Shown: positions 8,266-16,883 of the stretch, piece by piece
Position numbering within the stretch: position 1 is the first letter of the stretch
Layout of the letters: each line of letters opens with the position of its first letter
Source of the DNA: Lachnoclostridium edouardi
GTDB taxonomy: Bacteria; Bacillota; Clostridia; Lachnospirales; Lachnospiraceae
NCBI RefSeq assembly: GCF_900240245.1
Contig: NZ_OESQ01000001.1
Coordinates: 1,247,682-1,311,681, forward strand
DNA length: 64,000 nucleotides
Direction: 5' to 3'
Notes under the pieces: generated by a model
The model's input: only the letters and a program-made list of their open reading frames with translations
Databases searched by the model: none
Told to the model about the DNA's origin: nothing
Made by a program: the position numbers and the translations under genes

Positions 8266-8313
8266 ACTCTTTAATCCTCTCCTGTATTGTTTTTTATGAA
8301 GCTTTTCGCAGAC

Positions 8314-8344
8314 TGTACATATTTGTACATCTCTACACGTACAT
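8314..8344. promoter_or_regulatory. Clustered TGTACA motifs upstream of the GHMP kinase
   Basis: Two TGTACA palindromes (8314-8319 and 8324-8329) sit 10 bases apart and are followed by GTACATGT (8339-8346), 50-80 bases before the kinase start. The regular one-helical-turn spacing suggests an operator, but no cognate regulator can be named. Confidence 0.3.
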
Positions 8345-8465
8345 GTTACCCATGTCCACATTCTAATATATTTTCCTTCATATTACAACATCAGGCTTTT
8401 TACAAATTCCGGCAGAATTTCTTTCAATTTTTCTTTTCACAGCTGAGAATCTGACCTGCACATCA

Positions 8466-9860
8466 TTATGCGTGAGGAATATTTGTAAATTCAGAGATTT
8501 CTCTGTTAATGGTGCATAAATCTTCTACTGATAATTGGTGCACATTTTCATGGCCTGTAATTCTGGCAAAGGTTTTCAATTCCTCCAAAGTTACTGTAAG
8601 ATAATTTTCTACACGCTTTGCCGCTGCCTCTATTTTAAAACGTGACCGCAGATCAGGGTCCTGGGTAGCCATTCCCACAGGGCACATACCTGTGCCGCAG
8701 ATTCTGTACTGCTGGCAGGCTGCCGCAATCATAGCCGCCGTAGCTACCGCCACCGCGTCCGCTCCCATGGCTAAAGCTTTGGCTACGTCAGAGGAAACTC
8801 TAAGGCCTCCTGTAATCACTAAATCAATGTCAGACTGAATACTGTCTAAATATTTTCTGGCCCGATGCAGAGCATAAATAGTAGGCACACTTGTAGAGTC
8901 TCTTACTAGCTGAGGGCTGGCTCCTGTAGCGCCTCCCCGCCCGTCAATGGTAATAAAATCAGGCTGGGCGTAAACACAGAACTCTAAATCCTTCTCAATT
9001 CTTCCCGCCGCAATTTTAATTCCAATGGGACGGCCTTCTGAAGCCATGCGAAGCTGATAAACAAGATCCTTCAAATCCTCTTTGCTGTCAACGCCCGGGA
9101 AACGGGATGGGCTGATAATATCTTTTCCCAAAGGTTTTTCTCTGATTCTGGCAATCTCTAAGGTAACCTTTTCCCCTGGCAGATGGCCTCCCATTCCAGG
9201 CTTAGTGCCTTGTCCGATTTTAATTTCAATCGCGTCCGCCTCCCTAAGGTTTTCCGGCGTTACGCTGTATTTATTAGGCACATATTCAAAAATATACTTA
9301 TAAGCTGCCGCCTTTTCCTCAGGTAAAATACCGCCTTCACCGCTGCACATAGCTGTTTTTACCGCCGCGCTGCCCATTGCAAGAGCTGTTTTAGTCTCTT
9401 TTGACAAAGCGCCGAAGGACATGTGGGAAATATAAACCGGATGCTCTAATACCATTGGCTTTTTCGCTTTTTTTCCAATCACCGTTTTAGTTTCTACAGG
9501 AGTGTGCTCATCTAAAGGCATAGGATTCAGCTGAGCGCCTAAAATCAAAATATCTTCCCAGCCAGGCATTTTTTTCTCAGTTCCCATAGCTGCAATCCGG
9601 CTTTTACCTGTAACAGCCATTTCGTGAATCTCCTCCATATAGGGAATGGACTGATCTTTTCTGGCATATGCCTCAGGATAGGCTAAAGAAGGCGCCTTTT
9701 CCTCTTTTGTGCTTTCCTTTATGTCTGCCTCTTCCTCTAATGGCTGAAACACGCCTTTATTCTGATGACAGACAGGACATTCTGTCAGCTGCTCCAGCTT
9801 TTTGTTTTCCTTCTCTTCATCCAAAATGTAGCCGCAAATACTGCATCGATATTTCCCCAT
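8466..9860 (-). CDS. Rubredoxin-domain glutamate synthase-like FMN protein
   Basis: A 464-residue protein. Residues 1-38 form a rubredoxin-like iron-binding knuckle pair (CSICGY, then CPVCHQ). Residues ~85-450 match the FMN-binding central domain of the glutamate synthase large subunit (GltB2), with HMSFGALSKET, GEGGILPEE, GQGTKPGMGGHLPG and the alpha/beta-barrel phosphate site ITGGLRVSSDVAKALAMGAD. The CGTGMCPVGMATQDP segment supplies cysteines for an iron-sulfur cluster. The glutaminase domain of full GltB is missing, so it cannot make glutamate from glutamine alone; related archaeal and clostridial proteins are annotated as ferredoxin- or rubredoxin-linked GltB-like oxidoreductases. It has its own promoter. 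Confidence 0.9.
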   Translation of the reverse strand: MGKYRCSICGYILDEEKENKKLEQLTECPVCHQNKGVFQPLEEEADIKESTKEEKAPSLAYPEAYARKDQSIPYMEEIHEMAVTGKSRIAAMGTEKKMPGWEDILILGAQLNPMPLDEHTPVETKTVIGKKAKKPMVLEHPVYISHMSFGALSKETKTALAMGSAAVKTAMCSGEGGILPEEKAAAYKYIFEYVPNKYSVTPENLREADAIEIKIGQGTKPGMGGHLPGEKVTLEIARIREKPLGKDIISPSRFPGVDSKEDLKDLVYQLRMASEGRPIGIKIAAGRIEKDLEFCVYAQPDFITIDGRGGATGASPQLVRDSTSVPTIYALHRARKYLDSIQSDIDLVITGGLRVSSDVAKALAMGADAVAVATAAMIAAACQQYRICGTGMCPVGMATQDPDLRSRFKIEAAAKRVENYLTVTLEELKTFARITGHENVHQLSVEDLCTINREISEFTNIPHA

Positions 9861-9908
9861 TGTATCCCCTCCTGTATGTATAATATTAAAAATAGTAACT
9901 ATTCTTAT

Positions 9909-9937
9909 ATTATACTATAAATGCAGGAAACTGGCAA
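9909..9937 (-). promoter_or_regulatory. Sigma-70/SigA-type promoter of the rubredoxin-GltB gene
   Basis: Minus strand TTGCCA (9937-9932), exactly 17 bases, then TATAAT (9914-9909), about 50 bases before the start codon. It shows that the gene is not only a tail of the sugar-acid operon upstream. Confidence 0.75.
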
Positions 9938-9957
9938 TAGCAGACTTTCTAATAATT

Positions 9958-11118
9958 TTATGTGAAATTACAATATCTGGAAATAGCCACCTCGTTCATT
10001 CCCAAGGCTTCCGCCTTTGTTTTCTTTCCGTTTATTACTTGGCCTAACAGAGAAAACAGCTGCTCTCCCATTTCCTCCGCCGACTGTTTTCCTTCTATTA
10101 CAGGGCTGGCGTCAAAATCAATATTGCATTTCATTTTTTCAAAGGTGCTGTGATTACCTGTGATTTTAATTACCGGCATAATAGGATTTCCTACAGGAGT
10201 TCCTCTTCCGCTGGAAAATATGGCCGCCACAGCTCCCCCTGCCGCCATGGCGCAGAGAGAAGCTGTATCGTTTCCGGGAGTGTCCATAATTACAAGACCT
10301 TTAGACTTTACTTCTTTCCCGCAGCCTACTACGTCCATAACCGGCGTAGTTCCGCCTTTATAAATACATCCCAAAGACTTTTCTTCCAGGGAGGAGATTC
10401 CCCCCTGTTTATTTCCCGGCGAGGGGTTGGAATCTCTTAAATCTGTTTTTAACAGCTTCATATAATCTTCCCACTCTTTCACTATAGCCAGGATTTTATC
10501 CCCCAGTTCCTTCGTACATGCTCTGGCAGCCAGAATGTGCTCCGCTCCAATAAATTCCGGGGTCTCGCTTAATATAACAGTCCCCTGCTCCCAGACTAAA
10601 CGGTCGCAGGTATTTCCCATAACAGGGTTTGCGGCTATGCCGGAGGTGGCGTCTGTGCCGCCGCATTCTGTCCCTAATATAATTTCATTCCATTCTATGT
10701 CCACCTGGGGCACGCAGCTGGCCTCCTCCGTCATTTTAAGCGCCAGCTTTACAGCCTTTTCTATTGTACCTATGGTGCCGCCTTCTTCTTGTATTACCAG
10801 CTCCTCTATAGGTTTGTTTGTCCTTTGCCTGATCAGCTCTCCAATTTTTGCGGCTGAACACACCTCGCAGCCTAAGCCCACTACAATAGTGCCGTAAATA
10901 TTAGGATTTGCAGCAAAACCAACTAATGTGTCTATTGTATACTGCACATCTTTATTTGTCTGAGAACAGCCGTTCTGATTTGTAAAGGACACTGTGCCTT
11001 CCACTAAAGCAGAAATTTTCATACAGGTTTCTGAGGAGCAGGCGCAGGTAGGCAAAATCAGAACTTTATTTCTGATGCCTGTTTTCCCGTCGCTTCTTCT
11101 ATACCCTTTCAGCTTCAT
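9958..11118 (-). CDS. UxaA-family hydrolyase, large catalytic part
   Basis: A 386-residue protein matching the catalytic domain of altronate/galactarate dehydratases (UxaA/GarD) and of SuyB, the large subunit of sulfolactate sulfo-lyase. Diagnostic stretches are GIRNKVLILPTC near the start, VVGLGCEVC, ILGTECGGTDATSGIAANP and FSSGRGTPVGNP. The conserved cysteines probably coordinate the iron or cluster used for dehydration. The SAF domain that is usually N-terminal is encoded by a separate upstream gene whose stop overlaps this start (ATGA), so the two are translationally coupled subunits. In this operon a sugar-acid dehydratase is the most likely role; the exact substrate is unknown. Confidence 0.88.
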   Translation of the reverse strand: MKLKGYRRSDGKTGIRNKVLILPTCACSSETCMKISALVEGTVSFTNQNGCSQTNKDVQYTIDTLVGFAANPNIYGTIVVGLGCEVCSAAKIGELIRQRTNKPIEELVIQEEGGTIGTIEKAVKLALKMTEEASCVPQVDIEWNEIILGTECGGTDATSGIAANPVMGNTCDRLVWEQGTVILSETPEFIGAEHILAARACTKELGDKILAIVKEWEDYMKLLKTDLRDSNPSPGNKQGGISSLEEKSLGCIYKGGTTPVMDVVGCGKEVKSKGLVIMDTPGNDTASLCAMAAGGAVAAIFSSGRGTPVGNPIMPVIKITGNHSTFEKMKCNIDFDASPVIEGKQSAEEMGEQLFSLLGQVINGKKTKAEALGMNEVAISRYCNFT

Positions 11119-11399
11119 ATTTTTTCCTCCATCAGCCCCAGATTGTGAATATGTATATATCCGCCTTTAGAAACATCTTTTGTCAGCCTTCCGATCCCTT
11201 CCCCGTATTTTGTTACAATTTCTCCGGCTTTCATATTCTTTAAGCTGATTTTATGGTAAGGAGGTATATGCTCCAGGGCGTTGATTTCTACTGTTTCTCC
11301 GCCCTTCTGGCAAATCACCTGATCTCCCGGTCTTACTTCCTTTGTCACAACTGCCACTGTGTCCTTTTCAGGCTGAATAATTACTCCTGTCACCGTCAT
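11115..11399 (-). CDS. UxaA-family SAF-domain small subunit
   Basis: A 94-residue SAF-domain protein. The conserved features are EVRPGDQV, the HIPPYHKISLKNMKAGEIVTKYG core and a GYIHIHNLG end, as in the N-terminal domain of altronate dehydratase and in SuyA. It forms the partner of the 386-residue gene directly downstream and overlaps it by 4 bases. GGGGAG lies upstream of ATG 11399. Split SAF/catalytic pairs are a regular variant of the family, so this is not a broken gene. Confidence 0.88.
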   Translation of the reverse strand: MTVTGVIIQPEKDTVAVVTKEVRPGDQVICQKGGETVEINALEHIPPYHKISLKNMKAGEIVTKYGEGIGRLTKDVSKGGYIHIHNLGLMEEKI

Positions 11400-11431
11400 A
11401 TACTATCTCTCCCCTTCCTAAGCCTTAAATT

Positions 11432-12331
11432 TTAAATATCATATCCGGCCAGGCGAATAGCCGCCCGCATATAACTGAGAATTTCTTCCCCGCTGCTTTG
11501 ATTCGGCTTATAAGGCGCTCCCGGCTCCAGCCCCATAAGGTTTGCTAAGTCTTTTGTGCCTACTGGAAAGCTGGCCTTATCCATTGCCAAGCGTATTGGG
11601 GTAAGGCGATATTGCTCTTTTAGCGCTTCTTTAAAATCTCCTGCCACACATTTATTATAAATAGAAACTACCAGCTCGGGAAACATATTGGCAGTAGTGG
11701 CCACGCAGCCTGCGGCTCCATAAGCCATTGCCCCGTAAATCAAGGAGTCCTTTCCTCCCAGCACCTTAAAGTTTCTTCCCTGGGACTGTCTGATAAATTC
11801 AGCCGTCATAGTCATGTCGCCGCTGGAATCTTTAATTCCTACAATATTGTGAAAATCATCACCAAGCCGCATAGTCAGACCTACTGATATATTGTAGCCT
11901 GTTCTGGCCGGGTTGTTGTACAGAAGCACAGGGAAATCAGGCACAGCCTGAGCCACTGCTGCAAAATGGCTGTACAGCTCTTCCTCATTTGGCTTAATAA
12001 ACATAGGCTGCAGCACTGAAATTCCGTCAGCTCCCATGGTTTTCGCCATTCTGGCCAGGCGAACAGCTTTTTTTGTGGTAATAGCCCCGATTCCCATGTA
12101 AACAGGAACACGTTTTTTAGTCTGATTTACAATAATTTTCAGCCCCAGCTCCATATCCTTTTCTTCTACACCGTAAAATTCGCCGTTGCTGCCGTAAGCT
12201 AAAATCCCGTGAACACCGCCTTCAATTACATGATCCACCATTTTTCTCAGCTTCATTTCATCTATATTTTCATTTTCATCTATTGGTGTAAGAATAGGAA
12301 CAATAATTCCTTTTATAAAATCTAAATTCAT
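11432..12331 (-). CDS. Dihydrodipicolinate synthase/N-acetylneuraminate lyase family aldolase
   Basis: A 299-residue class I (Schiff-base) aldolase or dehydratase of the DapA/NAL fold. The catalytic lysine is in VGIKDSSGD (about residue 165), the catalytic tyrosine in LLYNNPARTGYN (about residue 137), and the pyruvate-binding loop is GSNGEFYGV. Because it lies in a sugar-acid operon and not beside lysine genes, it most likely cleaves or dehydrates a 2-keto-3-deoxy acid. I chose ATG 12331, with AGGAGG 7 bases upstream; an upstream in-frame extension would overlap tctA and lacks conservation. Confidence 0.88.
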   Translation of the reverse strand: MNLDFIKGIIVPILTPIDENENIDEMKLRKMVDHVIEGGVHGILAYGSNGEFYGVEEKDMELGLKIIVNQTKKRVPVYMGIGAITTKKAVRLARMAKTMGADGISVLQPMFIKPNEEELYSHFAAVAQAVPDFPVLLYNNPARTGYNISVGLTMRLGDDFHNIVGIKDSSGDMTMTAEFIRQSQGRNFKVLGGKDSLIYGAMAYGAAGCVATTANMFPELVVSIYNKCVAGDFKEALKEQYRLTPIRLAMDKASFPVGTKDLANLMGLEPGAPYKPNQSSGEEILSYMRAAIRLAGYDI

Positions 12332-12342
12332 AACAGCTCCTC

Positions 12343-13815
12343 CTAAGCCCTTTTTCTTTGTTTTCTCACTGTCATAGCTACAGACACTATGGTAATTACC
12401 CAAAATACATCGGCAATAGGGCTTGTGACAAATGGAAGTATACTGCCGTTAGAATACTGCATACCTCTCATTAAGTTTGTCTCTATTGTTGGCTCCAGAA
12501 TAAATCCCAACAGTAAAGGGGAAAGTGAAAAGCCAAATTTTTTCAGCCCATATCCGATCAGTCCAAAAAACAAAACTGTCCACACGTCAAACATTCTGCT
12601 GTTGGTGCCGTAGGCGCCTACGCAGCAAAGGGCAATGACTATGGAAAGTAAAATCCATCTGGGTACGTTTAATACTTTTACAAATGCTTTCATTCCCAGA
12701 TATTCAAAGAACAGCATTGCAAATGTAGCAATAATTACTGCCCCAAAAATACTGTACACCAGAACTCCGTTTGTCTTAAACAGCAAAGGACCTGTAGAGA
12801 TTCCTTTGATCATTAAAGCTCCTAACAGCATAGCTGTAGTTGTATCCCCTGGTATGCCTAAGGTTAAAAGGGGAATCAGCGCTCCCCCAATAGAAGCGTT
12901 GTTGCTGGTTTCTGAGGCAATAATGCCGTCAATACAGCCTGTTCCGAATTTTTCCGGTTCCTTGCTGGAATTTTTCGCCGCCATATAGGCGATCATATTG
13001 GAGGTGCCGCCGCCGATTCCAGGCAGAATCCCAATTCCAATGCCAATAGCCGCAGAGCGGAACATATTTCCCAGCTGCTCCTTAAATTCTTTCAGGGATA
13101 CTCCAAATCCCTTCATTTTGTATTGTCTTGTGCCTCCATTCTCAGCAGAAAGTCCCTCTTCTGCCGCCAGAAAAACCTCTGTTATGGCAAATAATCCAAT
13201 AAGCACAGGAAGCATGGCAAAACCGCTATCCAGCTGGTGATTTCCAAATGTAAATCTGAGAGCCGAGGTCATAGGCGCCGCTCCCACCTGGGCCACGCAC
13301 AGGCCTAACACACAGCTGGCCAGTCCTTTTGCCACAGAGCCTGATACCAGGCTGCCTACCATAGTTAAGGAAAATACTCCAATAGCAAAATATTCATAAG
13401 GTCCGAATTTAATCGTCCACTGCGCAATAGTTGGAGCCAGAAATACCAGCACTGCCACAGAAAGCATTGTCCCTATAAAAGAATAAAACACGCCGATTCC
13501 AAGGGCCTTTCCCGCCTCTCCCTTTTCAGCCATAGCGCCTCCGTCAAAAGTAGTGGCTATAGAGGAAGGAGTTCCCGGGATTTTTAAGAGAATTGCAGAA
13601 ATAAGTCCTCCTGAAATCCCTCCAATATATAAACCAATCAGCAGGCACAGCCCCTCTGTTGTGCCTAAGGTATATGTAATAGGCAGGCATAAAGCGATAG
13701 CCATTGTAGCTGTAAGCCCTGGCAAGGCTCCAAAAATAATACCCACTATTGTTCCTACTATTATCAGTCCCATACAGGCCGGATTCATAATTGCCGCGAA
13801 ACCTTGTAAAATCAT
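12343..13815 (-). CDS. Tripartite tricarboxylate transporter permease, TctA family
   Basis: A 490-residue integral membrane protein with about twelve hydrophobic segments and the TctA hallmarks: GALPGLTATMAIALCLPITY near residue 30 and GILPGIGGGTSNMIAYMAA near residue 265. It forms the large channel subunit of a TTT carboxylate uptake system with the TctB and TctC proteins encoded just upstream. TTT systems import organic acids on the energy of an ion gradient. RBS GGAGG precedes ATG 13815. Confidence 0.93.
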   Translation of the reverse strand: MILQGFAAIMNPACMGLIIVGTIVGIIFGALPGLTATMAIALCLPITYTLGTTEGLCLLIGLYIGGISGGLISAILLKIPGTPSSIATTFDGGAMAEKGEAGKALGIGVFYSFIGTMLSVAVLVFLAPTIAQWTIKFGPYEYFAIGVFSLTMVGSLVSGSVAKGLASCVLGLCVAQVGAAPMTSALRFTFGNHQLDSGFAMLPVLIGLFAITEVFLAAEEGLSAENGGTRQYKMKGFGVSLKEFKEQLGNMFRSAAIGIGIGILPGIGGGTSNMIAYMAAKNSSKEPEKFGTGCIDGIIASETSNNASIGGALIPLLTLGIPGDTTTAMLLGALMIKGISTGPLLFKTNGVLVYSIFGAVIIATFAMLFFEYLGMKAFVKVLNVPRWILLSIVIALCCVGAYGTNSRMFDVWTVLFFGLIGYGLKKFGFSLSPLLLGFILEPTIETNLMRGMQYSNGSILPFVTSPIADVFWVITIVSVAMTVRKQRKRA

Positions 13816-13834
13816 ATTTTTCCTCCCGTCTCTT

Positions 13835-14317
13835 TTAAAATCCTAAAATTCCTGCCGGCAGCATCAGCACAAATATATTTCTGAAAATGTAGTAAATCAC
13901 TGCTGAGGCAACCGCCCCAATCATAAAAAACTTTACAGGATTCTTTTTCTCCTTTGGAGATAAAATCCATGACTGTACAGTGATATATACAGTGGTCATA
14001 ATCACAAATCCTACAGGAACCAGCAGAATCATATAAACAAATAAGGCTGCAACAGAGGCTGCCAGCTCTTTGTAATGCTTTTTTTCTTCCCTATGGTTTT
14101 TATTATTTTCATTGTATTTCTTAGCCTGTATGTTTCCGTTCCACGTAATAATCCCGCCTAAAACCGCCATAAGCCCGCATGTTACTTTAGGCATAAAATC
14201 AGAGCCAATAGACACCGCCGCCCCTTTGGGCACTGAAAAAGAGGCTGCAAAAAGGATCAATCCTACTGCCAGCACAAATACGCCGGCGTATACATCTTTA
14301 AACTTTTCTTTATGCAT
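13835..14317 (-). CDS. Tripartite tricarboxylate transporter small subunit, TctB family
   Basis: A 160-residue membrane protein with four hydrophobic segments, in the position and of the size of TctB. TctB proteins have little sequence conservation, so the call leans on the TctC-TctB-TctA gene order. A lysine-rich loop (residues ~67-85) separates the second and third membrane helices. It lies 19 bases before tctA and 22 bases after tctC. Confidence 0.85.
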   Translation of the reverse strand: MHKEKFKDVYAGVFVLAVGLILFAASFSVPKGAAVSIGSDFMPKVTCGLMAVLGGIITWNGNIQAKKYNENNKNHREEKKHYKELAASVAALFVYMILLVPVGFVIMTTVYITVQSWILSPKEKKNPVKFFMIGAVASAVIYYIFRNIFVLMLPAGILGF

Positions 14318-14339
14318 TTTTTGTCCTCCATTTCACTTA

Positions 14340-15383
14340 TTATTGTATCTGAAACTGTGATGTATATTGCACAATGGTTTCCTTTGATTCATCTAACAGC
14401 TTCCGTCCTTCTTCCCCGCCATAGAACACAGGAGACTGCATATATGCTTCTTTAATAGCCGCAGCGTATTCTTCATTATTTTCTACTATATTTTTCATGG
14501 ACGCGGCTACTGTTTCTGCCAAAGCCGGGTCAGTGCCCTTTGGGAAGGCAATAAAGAAATATGTTGGAAAGGCTACGTTAAAGCCTTGTTCCTTCAGGCA
14601 TGTATAATCGGGAATGTTTTCCGCATTTGTAGTTCCTGTAAGCCCTAAGCCTATAAAGTCACCAGACTCCAGATAATCCTTTACAGAACCGTATGAATTA
14701 ATAATGATATCCACGTGTCCTCCCAACAAAGCCGCAATGCGGTCTGATGAAGCTCCTGCGTCGACCAGCGTAGCTTCTACGCCTGCGTCTATTATCTGAA
14801 GAGCAATGGCGTGAGTAGTAGCCCCTGTATTGTAAGCCAATTTCAGCTTTCCTGGATTTTCTTTAGAATAATCAATCAGCCCCTGAAAATCTGTCACTCC
14901 CAGGTCTTTATTTACACAAACAATATTTCCCGGGTTCTCCGCTACAATGCAGGAAAACTCAAAATCATCTAATCCAAAATCAATGGCTCCGCTTAATTCA
15001 TTTGTAATAAATGCGCTGGAGGAAATTAACGCCGTGCCCCCGTCGTTTGCCGCGTCCCTGGCAGCTCTGGCTCCCACTGCCCCTCCATTTCCGTCCATAT
15101 TCACAACTACCACGTCGACACCCATTTCCTCTGTTAAATACTGGGCCGCCCATCTGGCATTGGCGTCGCTGTCGCCTCCGGCTGCAAATGGACAAATCAG
15201 CTGCAGTGTTTTTGTAGGCCATTCTACAGAGCCTGTCTCTCCCCCGCTGCCCTGGCTTTTTTCAGTATTTTTTGCTGTTTCCCCTGTCTGGGATGTTCCC
15301 TGGCTTTGACATCCTCCTAAAACTGCTGTGGCAATAACTGCTGCCGTAACCAATAAAGATTTCTTCCAATTTACCTTTCTCAT
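14340..15383 (-). CDS. TctC-family solute-binding lipoprotein
   Basis: A 347-residue extracytoplasmic binding protein. A lipoprotein signal ends at the lipobox LGGC (cysteine near residue 25), followed by a Ser/Gly/Thr-rich linker. The mature domain has the Bug/TctC signature WPTKTLQLICPFAAGGDSD and later the GLGLTGTTNAENIPDY stretch. The ligand is probably a sugar acid or a related carboxylate, matching the catabolic genes downstream. ATG 15383 has an AAGGAG site; a 7-residue upstream extension is unlikely. Confidence 0.92.
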   Translation of the reverse strand: MRKVNWKKSLLVTAAVIATAVLGGCQSQGTSQTGETAKNTEKSQGSGGETGSVEWPTKTLQLICPFAAGGDSDANARWAAQYLTEEMGVDVVVVNMDGNGGAVGARAARDAANDGGTALISSSAFITNELSGAIDFGLDDFEFSCIVAENPGNIVCVNKDLGVTDFQGLIDYSKENPGKLKLAYNTGATTHAIALQIIDAGVEATLVDAGASSDRIAALLGGHVDIIINSYGSVKDYLESGDFIGLGLTGTTNAENIPDYTCLKEQGFNVAFPTYFFIAFPKGTDPALAETVAASMKNIVENNEEYAAAIKEAYMQSPVFYGGEEGRKLLDESKETIVQYTSQFQIQ

Positions 15384-15422
15384 AAACTTTCCTTCTCCTT
15401 CCATGTTACTATTTTAAATTTT

Positions 15423-16607
15423 TTATTTTTTATTTTTTTCAAAAACATATCTCTGAACTGCATGTGCGTTTAACCAATCCCAGTCATATACTACCCCTAA
15501 TCCCGGCCCTTCCGGAATGGCAATCATTCCGTTTTCATCTATAGAGTCCAGCTCGTCTTTATAACCGTCTGCATAGCAGGGAGGAATTACATTTTTCAGC
15601 TTTGGCCCTACTTCTGCCAGCTCATAGTAATTGGTGTTTCTGATAGCGCCTAACACTTGTCTGTGAGCCGGCCCGCAGGCATGAACCTCCACGTCTACTC
15701 CAAATGCCTCTGCCATTCTGGCTGTTTTAATTACTCCTGTGATTCCCATATCGTACTCTGGATCTGCCCGGAGGAAATCAGTGCCGCCGGCTCTAAGAAA
15801 GTCGCACTTTGCCTCCAACGCTCTTACATGTTCTGTAATCAGCAGCGGTGTTTTAATCATTCCCCTCAGCTTATTGTGGGCAAATGCCGACATAGAATTA
15901 TCACGATATGGGTCTTCATACCAGAACAGCCCGGCGTCGTCACAAGCCTTTCCTACGTAAAGTGCATCTGCAAAATTATTTAAATCTGAGGCGCCGTCAT
16001 ACATCAGCACCATATCGTCCCCTACAGCCTCCCGCAGCTTTCTGATTAAGGTGGCTTCTACCTTAGCGTCCCCGTCAAACCATCCATGATGCTTAAACGC
16101 CTTAAATCCCATTTCTTTACACTGAACTGCAAAGTCGCAAAAAGCTTCATAGGAATCCAGCATACCTGAATGATCTCCGTGAAATGTACTTGCATAGGCA
16201 GGAATTTTCTTTCTAAATTGTCCAATCATTGCCGCTATGGATTTTCCCGCCTGCTTTCCTGCTAAGTCCCAAAGCGCAATATCTACCGGGCCGTATCCCA
16301 TATGATCCATATGGCACAATCTTCTGTTGGCCTCGTTAAATAAGGCCTCCCGCATGTCTGAATCTTTTCCTGGAAGGTCGTTTACTATCATAAGAGTCTG
16401 AGATAGCGCCGGCCGGGTGCCTCCCCAGTGAGTCACATATTCTCCCCTGCTGCCGTCCTCGCACTCAATGACAACAGCGTATTTTGTCATTGGCAGCACT
16501 CCTCCCTTCTGATACCCTACATGGTTATGAGAATTCTCTGAAGCTGCTCCCATATTCTCCAGTTCATAAGTAAAATCAATTACCTCCACCTTGCTGATTA
16601 TTGACAT
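15423..16607 (-). CDS. Enolase-superfamily (mandelate racemase group) dehydratase
   Basis: A 394-residue enolase-superfamily protein with the N-terminal capping domain and a C-terminal barrel. Metal ligands are visible as the aspartate in LMYDGASD, the glutamate in WYEDPY and the glutamate in LLITEHV. The Lys/His pair in FKAFKHHGW and the histidine in VEVHACGP are the likely acid/base residues, as in acid-sugar dehydratases. It is the first gene after the sigma-54 promoter. The expected reaction is dehydration of an aldonate or aldarate to a 2-keto-3-deoxy acid. Specificity cannot be assigned from sequence alone. Confidence 0.88.
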   Translation of the reverse strand: MSIISKVEVIDFTYELENMGAASENSHNHVGYQKGGVLPMTKYAVVIECEDGSRGEYVTHWGGTRPALSQTLMIVNDLPGKDSDMREALFNEANRRLCHMDHMGYGPVDIALWDLAGKQAGKSIAAMIGQFRKKIPAYASTFHGDHSGMLDSYEAFCDFAVQCKEMGFKAFKHHGWFDGDAKVEATLIRKLREAVGDDMVLMYDGASDLNNFADALYVGKACDDAGLFWYEDPYRDNSMSAFAHNKLRGMIKTPLLITEHVRALEAKCDFLRAGGTDFLRADPEYDMGITGVIKTARMAEAFGVDVEVHACGPAHRQVLGAIRNTNYYELAEVGPKLKNVIPPCYADGYKDELDSIDENGMIAIPEGPGLGVVYDWDWLNAHAVQRYVFEKNKK

Positions 16608-16675
16608 TTTGTACCCTCCTATTTCTCACAAGTCTTTTGTTGACTTTGACTTTTTTATTGATGTCAATATAAAGA

Positions 16676-16690
16676 GCAATCTTTGTGCCA
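16676..16690 (-). promoter_or_regulatory. Sigma-54 (-24/-12) promoter of the sugar-acid operon
   Basis: Minus strand TGGCACAAAGATTGC matches the RpoN consensus TGGCAC-N5-TTGC exactly. It lies about 70 bases before the enolase-superfamily gene, and the divergence of control is explained by the sigma-54 activator gene just upstream. Confidence 0.88.
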
Positions 16691-16790
16691 TCATTCCATT
16701 TAGAAAGTCAAAATAATATTTTGGCAGATTACTCCCTTTATCCTGCGCTTTCCTATAACATTCCCCGGTAAAATATCTGTCTCATAAAAC

Positions 16791-16874
16791 AAAAAAAGTG
16801 TTAAGTGTTCAGTTTATGTTTAGTTTATGTGAACACTTTACTAAACACTGAACATTTAACACTTAACACTTTTT
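16791..16874. terminator. Large inverted repeat, terminator of the activator gene
   Basis: AAAAAGTGTTAAGTGTT on the left pairs with AACACTTAACACTTTTT on the right, with inner TTTAGT/ACTAAA pairing. T-runs at both ends would make it bidirectional. It directly follows the activator gene. Because GTGTT/AACAC boxes recur inside it, and it lies 130-210 bases upstream of the sigma-54 start, it might also hold the activator binding site. Confidence 0.7.
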
Positions 16875-16883
16875 CTTATGCTT

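Noticed and set aside
9962..10897. Plus-strand reading frames opposite the UxaA-family gene
   Set aside because: They mirror a well-conserved minus-strand gene, lack ribosome binding sites and have no recognisable domains.
16791..16874. CRISPR-like repeats
   Set aside because: The GTGTT/AACAC boxes form one inverted repeat, not regularly spaced direct repeats with spacers.
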